A stretch of 64,000 bases of DNA from Salipaludibacillus sp. LMS25 (GCF_024362805.1 NZ_CP093299.1:4124001-4188000); one strand, 5' to 3'. Positions 8,276-17,957 are shown, counted from the stretch's first letter. Notes: generated from the sequence alone by a model not told the origin. Translations and numbers: made by a program.

Positions 8276-8834
8276 AGGTTTTAAAAGGAAGTAGAGTAGA
8301 GCTTCTTTAGGATTAAATAACTAGGGATTGCAGTAAAGCCTTCATTTGACAATAATAACAGTCGATTATTCGAAATCAGGTGCAAAGAAATCCTATTATA
8401 GAGTCAAACATCCGTACAAGTCATAATTGTTGAAAAGTGTTAACTAAAGAGGTCCCGCTGAATAGCGGAGACTCCTGAAAAAGGAAAGTGAACCCCACTT
8501 TAGCGAGCTTGAGGAGCTTTTCCGCGGACTAGTAAGATATGCAAACGGGTTCTCTGATTTCGAAGGAGGGGTTGTTCAACAGCCTCAAACTAGAAGTGAG
8601 GTAGTAAATGTCCGTCCGTATTATAGCTCAAATACCACTATTGTTATTTGAATATTTAGAAATATCTCTTTCTTAGAGAGGTAAAGAGGTAAATACTTTT
8701 GAAAGCACTGTCATAAATTTGTCGAAAAGAATCGGTTATTTTGTGAAAAGGATAACAAAGTCATTTATAAGTAACGTATAATTATATAAAGTGTGAGTAG
8801 ATGTAGACTTTGTGCTTGAAAGGTGGTTTTTTAA
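8276..8834. other. Intergenic stretch with family C repeat
   Basis: Holds a degenerate copy of a Bacillaceae-type GGAGACTCCTG repeat (8447-8590) and, before the next gene, an AT-rich promoter-like segment with TATAAT at 8777-8782. No coding signal seen. Confidence 0.6.
8447..8590 (+). repeat. Dispersed repeat family C (GGAGACTCCTG type), degenerate
   Basis: Contains CGGAGACTCCTG, a central GAGCTTGAGGAGC part, TTTTCCGCGG and a flanking GGGGTTGTTCAACAGCC. Repeats with this outline (GGAGACTCCTGCGGGA... ...TCCGCGGA) are common in Bacillaceae intergenic DNA. A second diverged copy is at 17836-17957. Confidence 0.55.
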
Positions 8835-10100
8835 ATGAAACTTAAAAATCGATGGTTAATTGCTTTATCAGCAATTGCTATTCATTTATCAATTGGATCG
8901 GCTTATGCCTATAGTGTCTTTCAAAATCCTATGGCTAGTGAACTGGGATGGGAACAGACCCAAGTTTCTCTAGCATTTACAATCGCAATTTTCTTTTTAG
9001 GAGTATCAGCAGCTTTTTTTGGTCCTTTTGTAGAGAAAAAAGGGCCCAAGAAAGCAGCGTTGCTTGCTGCAGCCCTGTTTTCTAGTGGAATTATAGGGTC
9101 CGGTTTTGCCGTATCACTAGAATCGTTACCGCTTTTCTTAGTGACGTATGGGGTGATAGGAGGAATGGGGCTAGGTCTCGGCTATATTTCTCCGGTTTCG
9201 ACACTAGTTAAATGGTTTCCTGATCGAAGAGGGCTTGCCACTGGAATGGCAGTATTTGGTTTTGGTGCAGGTGCATTAATCGCTAGCCCAGTAGCTGCAA
9301 ATTTGATTGGAGTCGTTGGCATTGCCAATACCTTTTTTATACTAGGTATTACGTTTCTTATCTTAATGGTGTCAGGCGCTTTGTACATTGCGCGACCGCC
9401 CGAAGGATGGAAACCAGACACAATGAAAAATAATGAAAAGCACAACATGAAACCCGTCAAGGAAGATTTGGCACAGTTAACCGCCAATGAAGCATTGAGA
9501 ACAAAGCGTTTTTGGATGCTGTGGGTCATGATGTTTATTAACATTTCCGTTGGTCTTATGATTATTTCTGTGGCATCACCAATGGCCCAAGATAAAGTGG
9601 GAATGACGGCTATTGCGGCTGCTAGCATGGTTGGGATCATGGGATTATTCAACGGTGGAGGACGCATTTTATGGGCCTCTGCATCAGATTATATTGGACG
9701 TGCCCGTGTCTATACAATCTTTTTCATCGTTCAGTTAGTTGCTTTTCTTATACTTCCCTTTGTCTCTAACATTATTATATTTCAACTATTAGTTTTTATT
9801 GTTATTTCTGTATATGGTGGGGGATTCGCAGCACTCCCTGCATTTATCGGAGATCTTTTTGGAACGAAGCAGCTAGGTGCTATTCATGGATTATTGTTAA
9901 CGTCTTGGTCGCTTGCAGGTGTTGTAGGTCCAATGGTCGTGTCGTTTGTTAAAGAAACGACAAGCAGTTATGATCTTACCTTTTATATTTTTGCAGCACT
10001 ATTATTAGTGGCACTCATCACATCACTTGCGATGATCCAAAATATTAAGCAAGTAACCGAAGAAAAACGAGTGAAGAAAGTAGAAACGAAGTACGCATAA
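8835..10100 (+). CDS. OFA-family MFS transporter (oxalate/formate antiporter-like)
   Basis: Twelve-helix major facilitator of the oxalate:formate antiporter family, which moves small monocarboxylates or dicarboxylates; Bacillus members are annotated as lactate or pyruvate carriers. The 421-residue length is typical. Landmarks are the N-terminal IHLSIGSAYAYSVF helix, the loop 2-3 motif VEKKGPKKAA, and FPDRRGLATG in loop 4-5, characteristic of OFA proteins. A large central loop (about residues 195-225) separates the two six-helix halves. AGGTGG lies upstream of the ATG. Monocistronic, ending at a strong terminator. Substrate not determined. Confidence 0.9.
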   Translation: MKLKNRWLIALSAIAIHLSIGSAYAYSVFQNPMASELGWEQTQVSLAFTIAIFFLGVSAAFFGPFVEKKGPKKAALLAAALFSSGIIGSGFAVSLESLPLFLVTYGVIGGMGLGLGYISPVSTLVKWFPDRRGLATGMAVFGFGAGALIASPVAANLIGVVGIANTFFILGITFLILMVSGALYIARPPEGWKPDTMKNNEKHNMKPVKEDLAQLTANEALRTKRFWMLWVMMFINISVGLMIISVASPMAQDKVGMTAIAAASMVGIMGLFNGGGRILWASASDYIGRARVYTIFFIVQLVAFLILPFVSNIIIFQLLVFIVISVYGGGFAALPAFIGDLFGTKQLGAIHGLLLTSWSLAGVVGPMVVSFVKETTSSYDLTFYIFAALLLVALITSLAMIQNIKQVTEEKRVKKVETKYA

Positions 10101-10173
10101 AATAGGATTGCTTAATACAAAAAATACTAAATAGGAGCTTTAAAAAAAAGTACAAAATCCTTTGACATTTATA

Positions 10174-10209
10174 AAAAGATACTATTCGAAAAGAATAGTA
10201 TCTTTTTTC
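10174..10209 (+). terminator. Intrinsic terminator after OFA transporter
   Basis: Perfect stem AAAAGATACTATTC / GAATAGTATCTTTT around a short loop, followed by T residues. Confidence 0.9.
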
Positions 10210-10389
10210 TTTTCTGTGGCGTGAAATCGTTGTATACTGTGTATTGTTATGAAATTTTATGGAATACACCGAAATAACGTTCGTTCTTTTATAGGGGAAG
10301 TTATTTGATTTATACTATATAGCGCGTATCATCGCACTATTCATAATGAATAATGAGGGAGCTTGTGTCAGTTGAAGAAGGGGATGAGG

Positions 10390-10938
10390 ATGATTAAAAA
10401 TGTTTGGCAAAGTATAGTTAAACACCATGTTAGAACCGTTATAGTGTTAACTATTATGATTAATTTACTAATTGTTGTACTATCTGGTATTCCGGGATAT
10501 GTGGGGGACATACCATTTTGGGTGACACAGCTTCCATTACTAAATGCTATTATGAATTCATTTACGTTTATTTTTTTATTATTTGCGTTACTTGCTATTA
10601 TGAAAAGAAATATTACGCTTCATAAAAGATTTATATATGCCGCGTTTACGACAACAGCTATTTTCCTTGTGTCATACGTTATTTTTCATTTTATGACAGA
10701 GTCAACTCCTTATGGTGGGACAGGAATAGTAGCCGTATTTTATTATTTCATTTTAATTACCCATATTATTTTAGCGGCCATCATTGTGCCATTAGCTTTA
10801 ATGAGCTTTTTCACGGGTTACAAAGACATGCGGCCTCTCCATCGAAAATGGGTACATTGGACAATGCCATTATGGCTCTATGTCAGCGCAACAGGTGTTC
10901 TCGTTTATATGATGATTTCCCCATATTACACCTTCTGA
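10390..10938 (+). CDS. DUF420 membrane protein (CtaM/YozB-like)
   Basis: Polytopic membrane protein of 182 residues with about five hydrophobic segments. It carries the conserved histidines of the family: HKRFIYAAF, HFM, THIILAA and LHRKWVHW. In Firmicutes DUF420 proteins (YozB, CtaM) support assembly of the haem A-type terminal oxidase. The ATG at 10390 is chosen because AAGGGG lies 6 nt before it; upstream in-frame starts overlap that site. No oxidase genes are nearby, as is also the case for yozB. Role inferred from family. Confidence 0.88.
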   Translation: MIKNVWQSIVKHHVRTVIVLTIMINLLIVVLSGIPGYVGDIPFWVTQLPLLNAIMNSFTFIFLLFALLAIMKRNITLHKRFIYAAFTTTAIFLVSYVIFHFMTESTPYGGTGIVAVFYYFILITHIILAAIIVPLALMSFFTGYKDMRPLHRKWVHWTMPLWLYVSATGVLVYMMISPYYTF

Positions 10939-10961
10939 TGAGATACCTTAAAAGATAACAG

Positions 10962-10994
10962 TTAGCTGGGATTGAAGAAGTTAATCCCAGCTTA
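10962..10994 (+). terminator. Probable terminator after DUF420 gene
   Basis: Stem TTAGCTGGGATT / AATCCCAGCTTAA with a 9-nt loop; the downstream T tract is imperfect (GTCTCTTTTC). Confidence 0.6.
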
Positions 10995-11414
10995 AGTATG
11001 TCTCTTTTCTGCTTATCCGGCTGCCTATGTGGCTTACCTCGTATTTAATAAAACGCCCCTTCCAATCATGTGGGAGTTTTACGGATGGTCATCTGCGATA
11101 AACATTCCTTACCTTTCCGCACACAACTAATGATGTATCATTAATCCGTTATGATTAACAGTAGTTGAATCATTCCCCTATTCAACGTTTTTTTATTAGA
11201 TCAGTGAGATGCTATACAATGACGGTTTTAGTTTAAATAGAAAAGAGGAATTTAGGAGGACAAGGTTGCAGTAGTGAACTTAAAATAGACGTGACTCGTT
11301 TTGTTAAACTACATGTAAGATTACGTTGGAAGAAGCCTTGGATTTAATAATATCTTTTCATGCAATTGGATAATCTAAGATTAAACATTTGCAGTGAAAA
11401 GAGGGCGGATTATT
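10995..11414. other. Intergenic stretch upstream of subtilase gene
   Basis: Contains a reverse-orientation family A repeat (11047-11103). An AGGAGGACAAGG at about 11255 is not followed by a usable reading frame. Nothing else supported. Confidence 0.55.
11047..11103 (-). repeat. Dispersed repeat family A, short copy, reverse
   Basis: Reverse complement reads TTATCGCAGATGACCATCCG, TAAAACTCCCACATGATTGG, AAGGGGCGTTTTATTA. Confidence 0.8.
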
Positions 11415-13190
11415 ATGAAAGGGATTTTTAGACTAAGCGTTTTTTTTAGTTTTTCTTTACTTATATTAATTGGTATATGGTTTCGTTCAGAGCATATAAA
11501 CCAACAGGCTTATCCTGGGCAGGAAGAATCATTTACCCAACAACGAGCATTTAATGACCAACAGGCAGAAGATTTGGCGTTGACAATAGATCTTTTTCTT
11601 CAGCAAATCAAAAATGATATGATTCGAATCTCAGGGAGACACGATGTAGATGTGGCTAACTCATTTAAACAGGAAGTGACAGCTCATCGCCATATTGACG
11701 GTATGGCCCAAATTGATTTGGAAACAAATGAGGAAACATTTCAAGTTGGGACAGTACCAGCTAACCCTCTAGAGAAATTGACTATTCCTCAGAATGACAA
11801 AGATGATTGGTGTTATTCTGAACCTTATGAGGAAAACGGCATTCAAAAATTTTTAATTGGCACCGAACGGGATCATAAAGCGTTGGTAGCAGAAGTGGAT
11901 ATGACATTTATAGAAAGCTTCGTTAAAGATTTAGCGACGTTAGCTGATTCGCAAGGCAATTTTGTTATTGGCAATACGGACAAAGACGTGACATTTTCTG
12001 ATGAGGAACTTAATGGTGATGAAACACTTGTTAGAAAAGAGGTGCCAGGTCTTGATTGGACATTATTTATGAGCTCAAATAAGGAAAGGAAAATGAAAGA
12101 TGAATACAAAAAAGGGGAAGTCATCGTTATTTTAAGAGATGAAGAAAATATTGAAAAATGGGCAGAAGCTCATGACGTTTATGTCATTGATAAAATGGGA
12201 CAGACTGCTGTTGTAAGAGATTTAACTACAGACGCTGTTGACTTAATGAGATATTGGGAAGAAGATGAGTCAGTTATTTATATGGAGCCTAACTACACAT
12301 TTGAAAAACAAGCAAGTCCCGAGCCTAGATCTGAAGCTTTGCCCAATGATGAATTTTATGACAACTATCAGTGGAACTTAAAGCAGATTGAACTGGAAAA
12401 CTTGTGGTTTGAAACGACGGGAGAAGAAGAAGTGATAACGGCTGTACTTGATAGTGGAGTAGATGGCGAACACACGGATATTCAAGATAGAATTCATGAT
12501 GGGTTTAATGCCTTTGAAAATAATAAAGCGTTTTCTGATGAGAATGGTCATGGCACTCATGTGGCAGGTATTATTGGGGCAGTGACAAATAATAGCTACG
12601 GCATTGCAGGGGTGACATGGGAGTCCCCGATACTAGCAGTAAAAGTACTGGATGCAGATGCGATAGGTAATGCTTTTGCCATTGCTGACGGCATACGATG
12701 GGCCACAGACAATGGCGCTAAAGTTATTAATTTAAGCTTAGGTGATGACCATCATTCTGAGATTATGTATGAAGCTGTTAAATACGCGTATGATCATGAT
12801 GTTGCTCTCATTGCGGCTACTGGCAATGACAATGTGGACACGCCGATGTATCCAGCAGCCTATGAAGAAGTGCTTGCTGTCGGTTCCCTAAACGAAAATT
12901 CTGAAAGAAGCTTCTTTTCAAATTTTGGCCATCACGTGGATGTGACAGCTCCCGGTGAACATATTCCTAGCACCTTTGTCAATGATCAATATGTCATGAT
13001 GAGCGGAACGTCGATGGCAGCTCCTCACGTAGCAGGTCTCGTTGCTTTGCTTCGGTCTGTTCAACCAGAGCTTTCCAATGATGAGGTATACGAAAAAATA
13101 CGGCTTTCGGCAACAGATTTAGGGCCTGAAGGGTTTGATCCTTATTACGGATATGGTAGAGTAAGTGCCAGTCGTTTACTGAAAAAGTAA
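11415..13190 (+). CDS. Membrane-anchored subtilisin-like serine protease with extracytoplasmic N-terminal region
   Basis: Predicted cell-surface S8 protease of 591 residues. Residues ~4-23 form a signal/anchor helix. Residues ~40-225 are an extracytoplasmic region of mixed helix and strand that looks like a Cache/PDC-type sensor fold (my inference). Residues ~230-300 resemble a subtilisin propeptide (KKGEVIVILRDEENI...). The catalytic domain follows: Asp346 (DSGVDGEHTD), His379 (GHGTHVAG), oxyanion Asn471 (ATGND) and Ser533 (GTSMAAPHVAG), all intact. Start ATG 11415 has GAGGGCGG upstream; a GTG 21 nt earlier has none. No partner gene adjacent; acsA converges downstream. Confidence 0.9.
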   Translation: MKGIFRLSVFFSFSLLILIGIWFRSEHINQQAYPGQEESFTQQRAFNDQQAEDLALTIDLFLQQIKNDMIRISGRHDVDVANSFKQEVTAHRHIDGMAQIDLETNEETFQVGTVPANPLEKLTIPQNDKDDWCYSEPYEENGIQKFLIGTERDHKALVAEVDMTFIESFVKDLATLADSQGNFVIGNTDKDVTFSDEELNGDETLVRKEVPGLDWTLFMSSNKERKMKDEYKKGEVIVILRDEENIEKWAEAHDVYVIDKMGQTAVVRDLTTDAVDLMRYWEEDESVIYMEPNYTFEKQASPEPRSEALPNDEFYDNYQWNLKQIELENLWFETTGEEEVITAVLDSGVDGEHTDIQDRIHDGFNAFENNKAFSDENGHGTHVAGIIGAVTNNSYGIAGVTWESPILAVKVLDADAIGNAFAIADGIRWATDNGAKVINLSLGDDHHSEIMYEAVKYAYDHDVALIAATGNDNVDTPMYPAAYEEVLAVGSLNENSERSFFSNFGHHVDVTAPGEHIPSTFVNDQYVMMSGTSMAAPHVAGLVALLRSVQPELSNDEVYEKIRLSATDLGPEGFDPYYGYGRVSASRLLKK

Positions 13191-13326
13191 CAGCTCCTGA
13201 AATAAAGAGAGCTGCTATTATAATATTTTAATGTCTGGTTACGTTTTACGAGATAAAGCTTGCCGTCATACTAACAAACGTTACGATCGTCATTTTGACT
13301 AATTAAATGATATAACAGTGACTAAA

Positions 13327-13360
13327 TGGGGAGGGGAGCTTAAGGCTCCATTCCTCACCA
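13327..13360. terminator. Hairpin between convergent subtilase and acsA genes
   Basis: Stem GGAGC/GCTCC around TTAAG, extended imperfectly by GGGGAGG/CCTCACC. No clear T tract, so termination is uncertain. Confidence 0.3.
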
Positions 13361-13381
13361 TTCGTTAATTGAGTAGGTATA

Positions 13382-15097
13382 TTAATCATCATCAATCGTT
13401 GAAAGATCGCCGGTCGGTTCGTTTAATTCCCATGCCTTTAACACCCGTCTCATAATTTTACCGCTCCGCGTTTTTGGTAATTTTTCTTTGAATTCTATTT
13501 CTTTCGGTGACGCATGACCTGCTAACTCAGATTTAATAAATGTTTGAATATTGTTTTTTAATTCATCTGACGGTTCATAGCCTGATTTTAAAGCGACAAA
13601 CGCTTTGATAATATGGCCTCTCACATCATCAGGTTTCCCAATGACACCAGCTTCCGCTACTGCAGGATGTTCCACCAGTTTGCTTTCAATCTCAAACGGA
13701 CCGACCCGTTCACCAGCCGTCATAATCACATCATCATTTCTACCTTGAAACCAAAAATAGCCATCTTCATCTTTATAAGCAGTATCTCCGGACACATACC
13801 AGCCTGGGATTGAAAAATACTCCTTAAACTTCTCCTCATTGTTCCATATTTGCCGCATTTGAGACGGCCAGCCAGTCTTAATGGCTAAGTGCCCCATTTC
13901 ATTAGGTGGTAACTCATTTCCTTCGTTGTCAATAATAGCTGCTTTAATACCTGGTATTGGCTTACCCATTGATCCAGGTTTAATCGGTTCACTAAGATAA
14001 TTGCAAATAAGCATAGCCCCTGTTTCTGTCATCCACCATGTGTCGTGAATTCGATGCTGAAACACATCCCATCCCCATTTTACAACCTCTGGGTTTAATG
14101 GTTCACCAACACTTAAAATATGTCTTAGAGAACGTAAATCATATTTAGCAATTGTCTCTTTTGGTGCAGCCATTAGCATTCGAAAAGCTGTAGGTGCACT
14201 GTACCATACAGTGACACGGTATTTTTCAATCGTTTCATACCAATCGTCCGGTGAAAAACGGCCGCCACGAATAACATTTGTGACGCCATTCAGCCATGGA
14301 CCAAAAATGCCATAAGAGGTACCTGTTACCCAGCCAGGATCCGCTGTACACCAATAAATATCATCCTCACGTAAATCTAATACCCACTTTGCAGTTTGGT
14401 AATGCTGAATCATAGCGTTATGAACATGATACACCCCTTTTGGTTTACCTGTGGACCCAGATGTGTAATGAAGGATAAGACCATCCTCTAAATCCACCCA
14501 TTCTATAGCAGAATCATCTTTTGAAGACGTTTTCATTTCTTTCTTGAATGAATAATAAGGAGGCTTTAACGTCTCATCCCCATCTATTAGAATGATTGTC
14601 TCTAAAAAAGGTAACTCATCGATGGGTATGCGGGGGAGGAGGGCGTTAGTTGTTACAATGACTGTTGCTTCACTATTTTCAAGGCGGCTTTTTACAGCTT
14701 CTTTCATAAATGCTTCAAATAAAGGACCTACTACAGCGCCCGTTTTGATAGCGCCAAGCAAAGCGATATAGAGCTCAGGGGAGCGGGGCATAAAAATGAA
14801 AATTCTGTCCCCTTTTTCAACTTGTAACCTACGAAACATGTGTGCAGCCTGATTAGTCTCATGTTTCATCTGCTCAAATGTGTACGATTCGTTTCGATGA
14901 GTATCGCTATATAACAGTGCGGTTTTCGAGCCTTTCCCTTGTATGACATGGCGGTCAATGCATTCATAGGCTACATTTATTTTCCCTGTTGCGGACCAAG
15001 TGAATTGGTCTTGTACTGTGCTCCAGTCAAACGATTTGCTAACACTCTCATAATTCGCCAATTGATAATGCCCTTTTTTAGGCTGCAAAATCGCCAT
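13382..15097 (-). CDS. acsA: Acetyl-CoA synthetase (acetate-CoA ligase)
   Basis: Converts acetate, ATP and CoA to acetyl-CoA, AMP and pyrophosphate, allowing acetate reuse. The 571-residue protein is almost exactly Bacillus AcsA length. It has the adenylate-forming P-loop YTSGSTGKPKG, the WWMTETG core motif, the hinge DDVIMTAGERVGPFEIES region, and the C-terminal KTRSGKIMRR whose lysine is the acetylation site controlled by AcuA in relatives. AGGTGC-type site (GGAGGTGC) precedes the ATG. In Bacillus subtilis acsA faces acuABC; here the neighbour on that side is a small membrane gene and fumC, so that arrangement is not kept. A cre-like site lies ~90 bp upstream. Confidence 0.96.
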   Translation of the reverse strand: MAILQPKKGHYQLANYESVSKSFDWSTVQDQFTWSATGKINVAYECIDRHVIQGKGSKTALLYSDTHRNESYTFEQMKHETNQAAHMFRRLQVEKGDRIFIFMPRSPELYIALLGAIKTGAVVGPLFEAFMKEAVKSRLENSEATVIVTTNALLPRIPIDELPFLETIILIDGDETLKPPYYSFKKEMKTSSKDDSAIEWVDLEDGLILHYTSGSTGKPKGVYHVHNAMIQHYQTAKWVLDLREDDIYWCTADPGWVTGTSYGIFGPWLNGVTNVIRGGRFSPDDWYETIEKYRVTVWYSAPTAFRMLMAAPKETIAKYDLRSLRHILSVGEPLNPEVVKWGWDVFQHRIHDTWWMTETGAMLICNYLSEPIKPGSMGKPIPGIKAAIIDNEGNELPPNEMGHLAIKTGWPSQMRQIWNNEEKFKEYFSIPGWYVSGDTAYKDEDGYFWFQGRNDDVIMTAGERVGPFEIESKLVEHPAVAEAGVIGKPDDVRGHIIKAFVALKSGYEPSDELKNNIQTFIKSELAGHASPKEIEFKEKLPKTRSGKIMRRVLKAWELNEPTGDLSTIDDD

Positions 15098-15186
15098 ATT
15101 AGCACCTCCAAAAAGAATATATAGTAATCATAAACGTAATATTTTGAAATTTCAAACGGTGGCCAAGTTAGTTATATAAAAAAATG

Positions 15187-15201
15187 TGAAAGCGTTGCTC
15201 A
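15187..15201 (-). promoter_or_regulatory. Weak cre-like site upstream of acsA
   Basis: Plus strand TGAAAGCGTTGCTCA resembles the CcpA operator TGWAANCGNTNWCA but needs a one-base insertion in the right half. acsA is CcpA-repressed in Bacillus subtilis, which makes the location plausible. Confidence 0.3.
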
Positions 15202-15262
15202 TTCTTGATTTTTTTAACAAAGAGAAGTAACTTTAACTTATGGTTACGAGGAGTGAATAGTG

Positions 15263-15427
15263 ATGGAAATACTGACGATATTAGTTTTAATTGTTATTGG
15301 GATTGTTCTTCTAAAGATTGTGGGGGCTATTTTTCGAGTCGTTATCACAATTGGGTTAATTATGTTGATAATATATGTGGTGTCACAAGTGCTTACATTG
15401 AATACGATTTTACTAATTAACCCCTGA
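15263..15427 (+). CDS. Small hydrophobic membrane protein, 54 residues
   Basis: Not recognised. Starts at ATG 15263 with GAGGAGTG about 9 nt upstream and ends at TGA 15425-15427. Almost the whole product is hydrophobic: one helix (~3-24) ending in a lysine, a short turn with arginine (IFRVV), and a second hydrophobic stretch to residue 52. It probably spans the membrane twice as a hairpin. It lies 66 nt before fumC in the same direction and could be cotranscribed. Other frames across this region are less convincing. Confidence 0.7.
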   Translation: MEILTILVLIVIGIVLLKIVGAIFRVVITIGLIMLIIYVVSQVLTLNTILLINP

Positions 15428-15493
15428 CAGCTTGTAATAGTTGGTTGTTAGTTTTAGTAATCTCTATCTTATACTAAAGAAGGAGGAATTTAA

Positions 15494-16882
15494 GTGAGTT
15501 ATCGTATTGAAAAAGACACATTAGGTGAAGTGAAAGTCCCGTCTACTAATTGGTGGGGAGCGCAAACGCAAAGAAGTTTGGAAAATTTCAAAATCGGATG
15601 GGAACAGATGCCAAAAGAAGTAGTGGAATCGTTTGCTATTTTAAAAGAGGCGACGGCAGCTGCTAATCTAAGACTACATAATATAGATAAAGAAAAAAGT
15701 GAGATGATTCAAGCTGTGTGTCGCGAATTACGAGAAGAGGGGGCGTATGAGCATTTCCCTTTAGTTGTTTGGCAAACGGGAAGTGGAACGCAGTCAAATA
15801 TGAATATGAATGAAGTCGTCGCCTATAGAGCAAATGAAAAATTTGCTGAAGCTGGTAGTGATATCCGAATACACCCGAACGACGATGTGAATCGTTCGCA
15901 GAGTTCGAACGATACCTTTCCTACAGCTATGCATATTGCCGCGTTAAGTGAGGTAAAAGCACGGCTTATTCCTGCTTTAAAACGTCTTAGAGAAGTAGTT
16001 GAGCAAAAGGCTACTGCGTTTGACACTATTATAAAAATAGGACGGACCCATTTGCAAGATGCGACACCATTAACTTTAGGGCAGGAAATGAGCGGTTGGG
16101 CGTTTATGTTAAAAAAATCAGAGGAACTGATTACCCAATCTTCAGAACAGCTTCGTCATCTTGCGATCGGTGGGACAGCCGTAGGAACTGGTATTAATGC
16201 TCACCCTCAATTTGGTAACTATACAGCCGAGGAAATTTCTCGTATCACAGGTGATACCTTCTACTCATCGGATAATAAATTCCATGCACTGACTAGCCAT
16301 GATGAAATTGTCTACGTTCATGGAGCGATTAAAGGCTTAGCAGCAGATTTAATGAAAATAGCCAACGATGTGAGATGGCTCGCTAGTGGTCCTCGCTCAG
16401 GTATTGGAGAAATTACAATCCCTGCTAATGAACCTGGAAGTTCAATTATGCCAGGGAAAGTAAATCCAACACAATCTGAGGCACTGACGATGGTCGTCTC
16501 CCAAGTGTTTGGCAATGATGCCACAATTGGTTTTGCAGCTAGTCAAGGGAACTTTGAATTAAATGTATTTAAACCAGTCATTATTTATAACTTCCTTCAG
16601 TCTGTTCGATTATTAAGTGATGCGATGGATTCGTTTAATCATAAATGTGTTGCTGGGATCGAAGTAAACGAAGAGATCATTGAGAAACATGTGAAAAATT
16701 CATTAATGTTAGTAACAGCGTTAAATCCTTATATTGGATATGAAAAAGCGGCAACAATTGCTAAAACAGCTTATGAAAATAATTCGACTTTAAAAGAGAC
16801 CGCCATTGAATTAGGCTATTTAACAGAAGAGCAGTTTGATGAGTATATCGATCTGGAAAAGATGGTAAGGCCTACTGAGTGA
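15494..16882 (+). CDS. fumC: Class II fumarate hydratase
   Basis: Interconverts fumarate and L-malate in the TCA cycle as a soluble homotetramer. The 462-residue length equals that of Bacillus subtilis FumC (CitG). Visible signatures are [13 protein letters not shown], the [19 protein letters not shown] substrate region, the GRTHLQDA motif and the fumarase/aspartase signature [11 protein letters not shown] at about 315-325. Start GTG with AAGGAGGAAT upstream. The M19 dipeptidase gene follows after 21 nt, so the two probably share a transcript. Class II enzymes need no iron-sulfur cluster. Confidence 0.97.
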   Translation: MSYRIEKDTLGEVKVPSTNWWGAQTQRSLENFKIGWEQMPKEVVESFAILKEATAAANLRLHNIDKEKSEMIQAVCRELREEGAYEHFPLVVWQTGSGTQSNMNMNEVVAYRANEKFAEAGSDIRIHPNDDVNRSQSSNDTFPTAMHIAALSEVKARLIPALKRLREVVEQKATAFDTIIKIGRTHLQDATPLTLGQEMSGWAFMLKKSEELITQSSEQLRHLAIGGTAVGTGINAHPQFGNYTAEEISRITGDTFYSSDNKFHALTSHDEIVYVHGAIKGLAADLMKIANDVRWLASGPRSGIGEITIPANEPGSSIMPGKVNPTQSEALTMVVSQVFGNDATIGFAASQGNFELNVFKPVIIYNFLQSVRLLSDAMDSFNHKCVAGIEVNEEIIEKHVKNSLMLVTALNPYIGYEKAATIAKTAYENNSTLKETAIELGYLTEEQFDEYIDLEKMVRPTE

Positions 16883-16903
16883 TCCAAAAGATGGAGGTGA
16901 TCC

Positions 16904-17833
16904 ATGAAAGTTTTTGACTTGCATTGTGACGCTTTATTGAAGTTATATACTGGGCACGCCGTGGATTTTACAAGTGATGAAGCGTTAGACGTAACGAAAA
17001 CAAATCTATCTGATGGTCATGTGGCTTTACAAGTGTTCGCTGTGTTTGTGGATCCTCACATCCCTTCAGATGAAAAGTATCGCACAGCTTTACAGCAAAT
17101 CGATTATTTTCATAGTGAAGTGGTTGGGAAGCACGAAACCATTAAGAAAATTACCAAGTGGCAAGATATAAAGTCATTAGCTCCTACTGACATCGGTGCC
17201 ATGCTTTCTTTAGAAGGAGCTGATGCCTTTGGAAATGACCTCATGAAATTACGTACATTTTATGAACTAGGTGTTAAGTCGATTGGTTTAACGTGGAATA
17301 ACGCTAATTTATGTGCAGATGGATGTGGTGAGCCTCGAGGGGCAGGGCTAACACAGTTAGGTGCAGAAGTTGTAAAGTTGAATAATAAAAATAAAGTTTG
17401 GACTGATTTATCACACCTGTCTATTAGATCATTTTGGGACACGGTGGCATTAGCGGATTATCCGATTGCTACTCATTCAAATTCATACACAGTGTACCCT
17501 CACAGAAGAAATCTAAATGACAAACAAGCAGAAGAAATTTTTAGAAAAAATGGCCTAATTGGTATGGTGTTTAATCCTCCTTTTGTTAGAAATAATGATT
17601 CAGTTCAAATGACTGATCTAATCAGACACATTGATTATTTCTGTTCAATCGGTGGTGTAGACCATTTAGCTTTTGGTTCAGATTTTGATGGTATTGCAAC
17701 CTATATCCACGGATTGGAACATGCAGGTAAGTATCAGGCGCTTATTAATGAATTGTTAAACTATTTCACAGAGAAAGAGGTACGAGGATTTGCTTATCAA
17801 AATATGTTGAACCATTTGCCAGAGGATAAGTAA
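16904..17833 (+). CDS. Membrane dipeptidase family (M19) metallopeptidase
   Basis: Predicted zinc dipeptidase related to renal dipeptidase, cleaving dipeptides (including D-residue forms in some members). The 309 residues begin with the metal-binding DLHCD motif and contain SLEGAD, THSNS and the SDFDG segment near the C-terminus, as expected for the TIM-barrel binuclear site. No signal peptide, so cytoplasmic despite the family name. Start ATG has TGGAGGTGATCC upstream, and the gene lies 21 nt after fumC. A role in recycling wall or nutrient dipeptides is inferred only. Confidence 0.92.
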   Translation: MKVFDLHCDALLKLYTGHAVDFTSDEALDVTKTNLSDGHVALQVFAVFVDPHIPSDEKYRTALQQIDYFHSEVVGKHETIKKITKWQDIKSLAPTDIGAMLSLEGADAFGNDLMKLRTFYELGVKSIGLTWNNANLCADGCGEPRGAGLTQLGAEVVKLNNKNKVWTDLSHLSIRSFWDTVALADYPIATHSNSYTVYPHRRNLNDKQAEEIFRKNGLIGMVFNPPFVRNNDSVQMTDLIRHIDYFCSIGGVDHLAFGSDFDGIATYIHGLEHAGKYQALINELLNYFTEKEVRGFAYQNMLNHLPEDK

Positions 17834-17835
17834 GT

Positions 17836-17957
17836 GACCGGGCTGAGACACAACGGTTGTCGAAACAAGAGACGCCTGTGGGAAAAGCAAGAGCTGAAGA
17901 GCTATCGGGGTAATAGCTGAAGCCTTTCCGAGGCACGCGAGTGTATTTTTGACAAGC
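17836..17957 (+). repeat. Dispersed repeat family C, degenerate copy
   Basis: Reads GGGCTGAGACACAACGG, GAGACGCCTGTGGGAAAAGC, AGAGCTGAAGAGCTATC, then CTGAAGCCTTTCCGAGGCAC and GCGAGTGTATTT. This outline matches the widespread Bacillaceae GGAGACTCCTGCGGGA repeat with many changes; compare 8447-8590. Confidence 0.6.

Noticed and set aside
8720..8760. TTGTGAAAAGGATAACAAAG as a Rex-type operator before the OFA transporter
   Set aside because: Only the left half fits TTGTGAANNNNTTCACAA; the right half lacks TTCACAA.
15205..15420. 71-codon plus-strand frame upstream of fumC
   Set aside because: The frame lacks a ribosome binding site and overlaps, in another frame, the better supported 54-residue membrane protein gene at 15263-15427.
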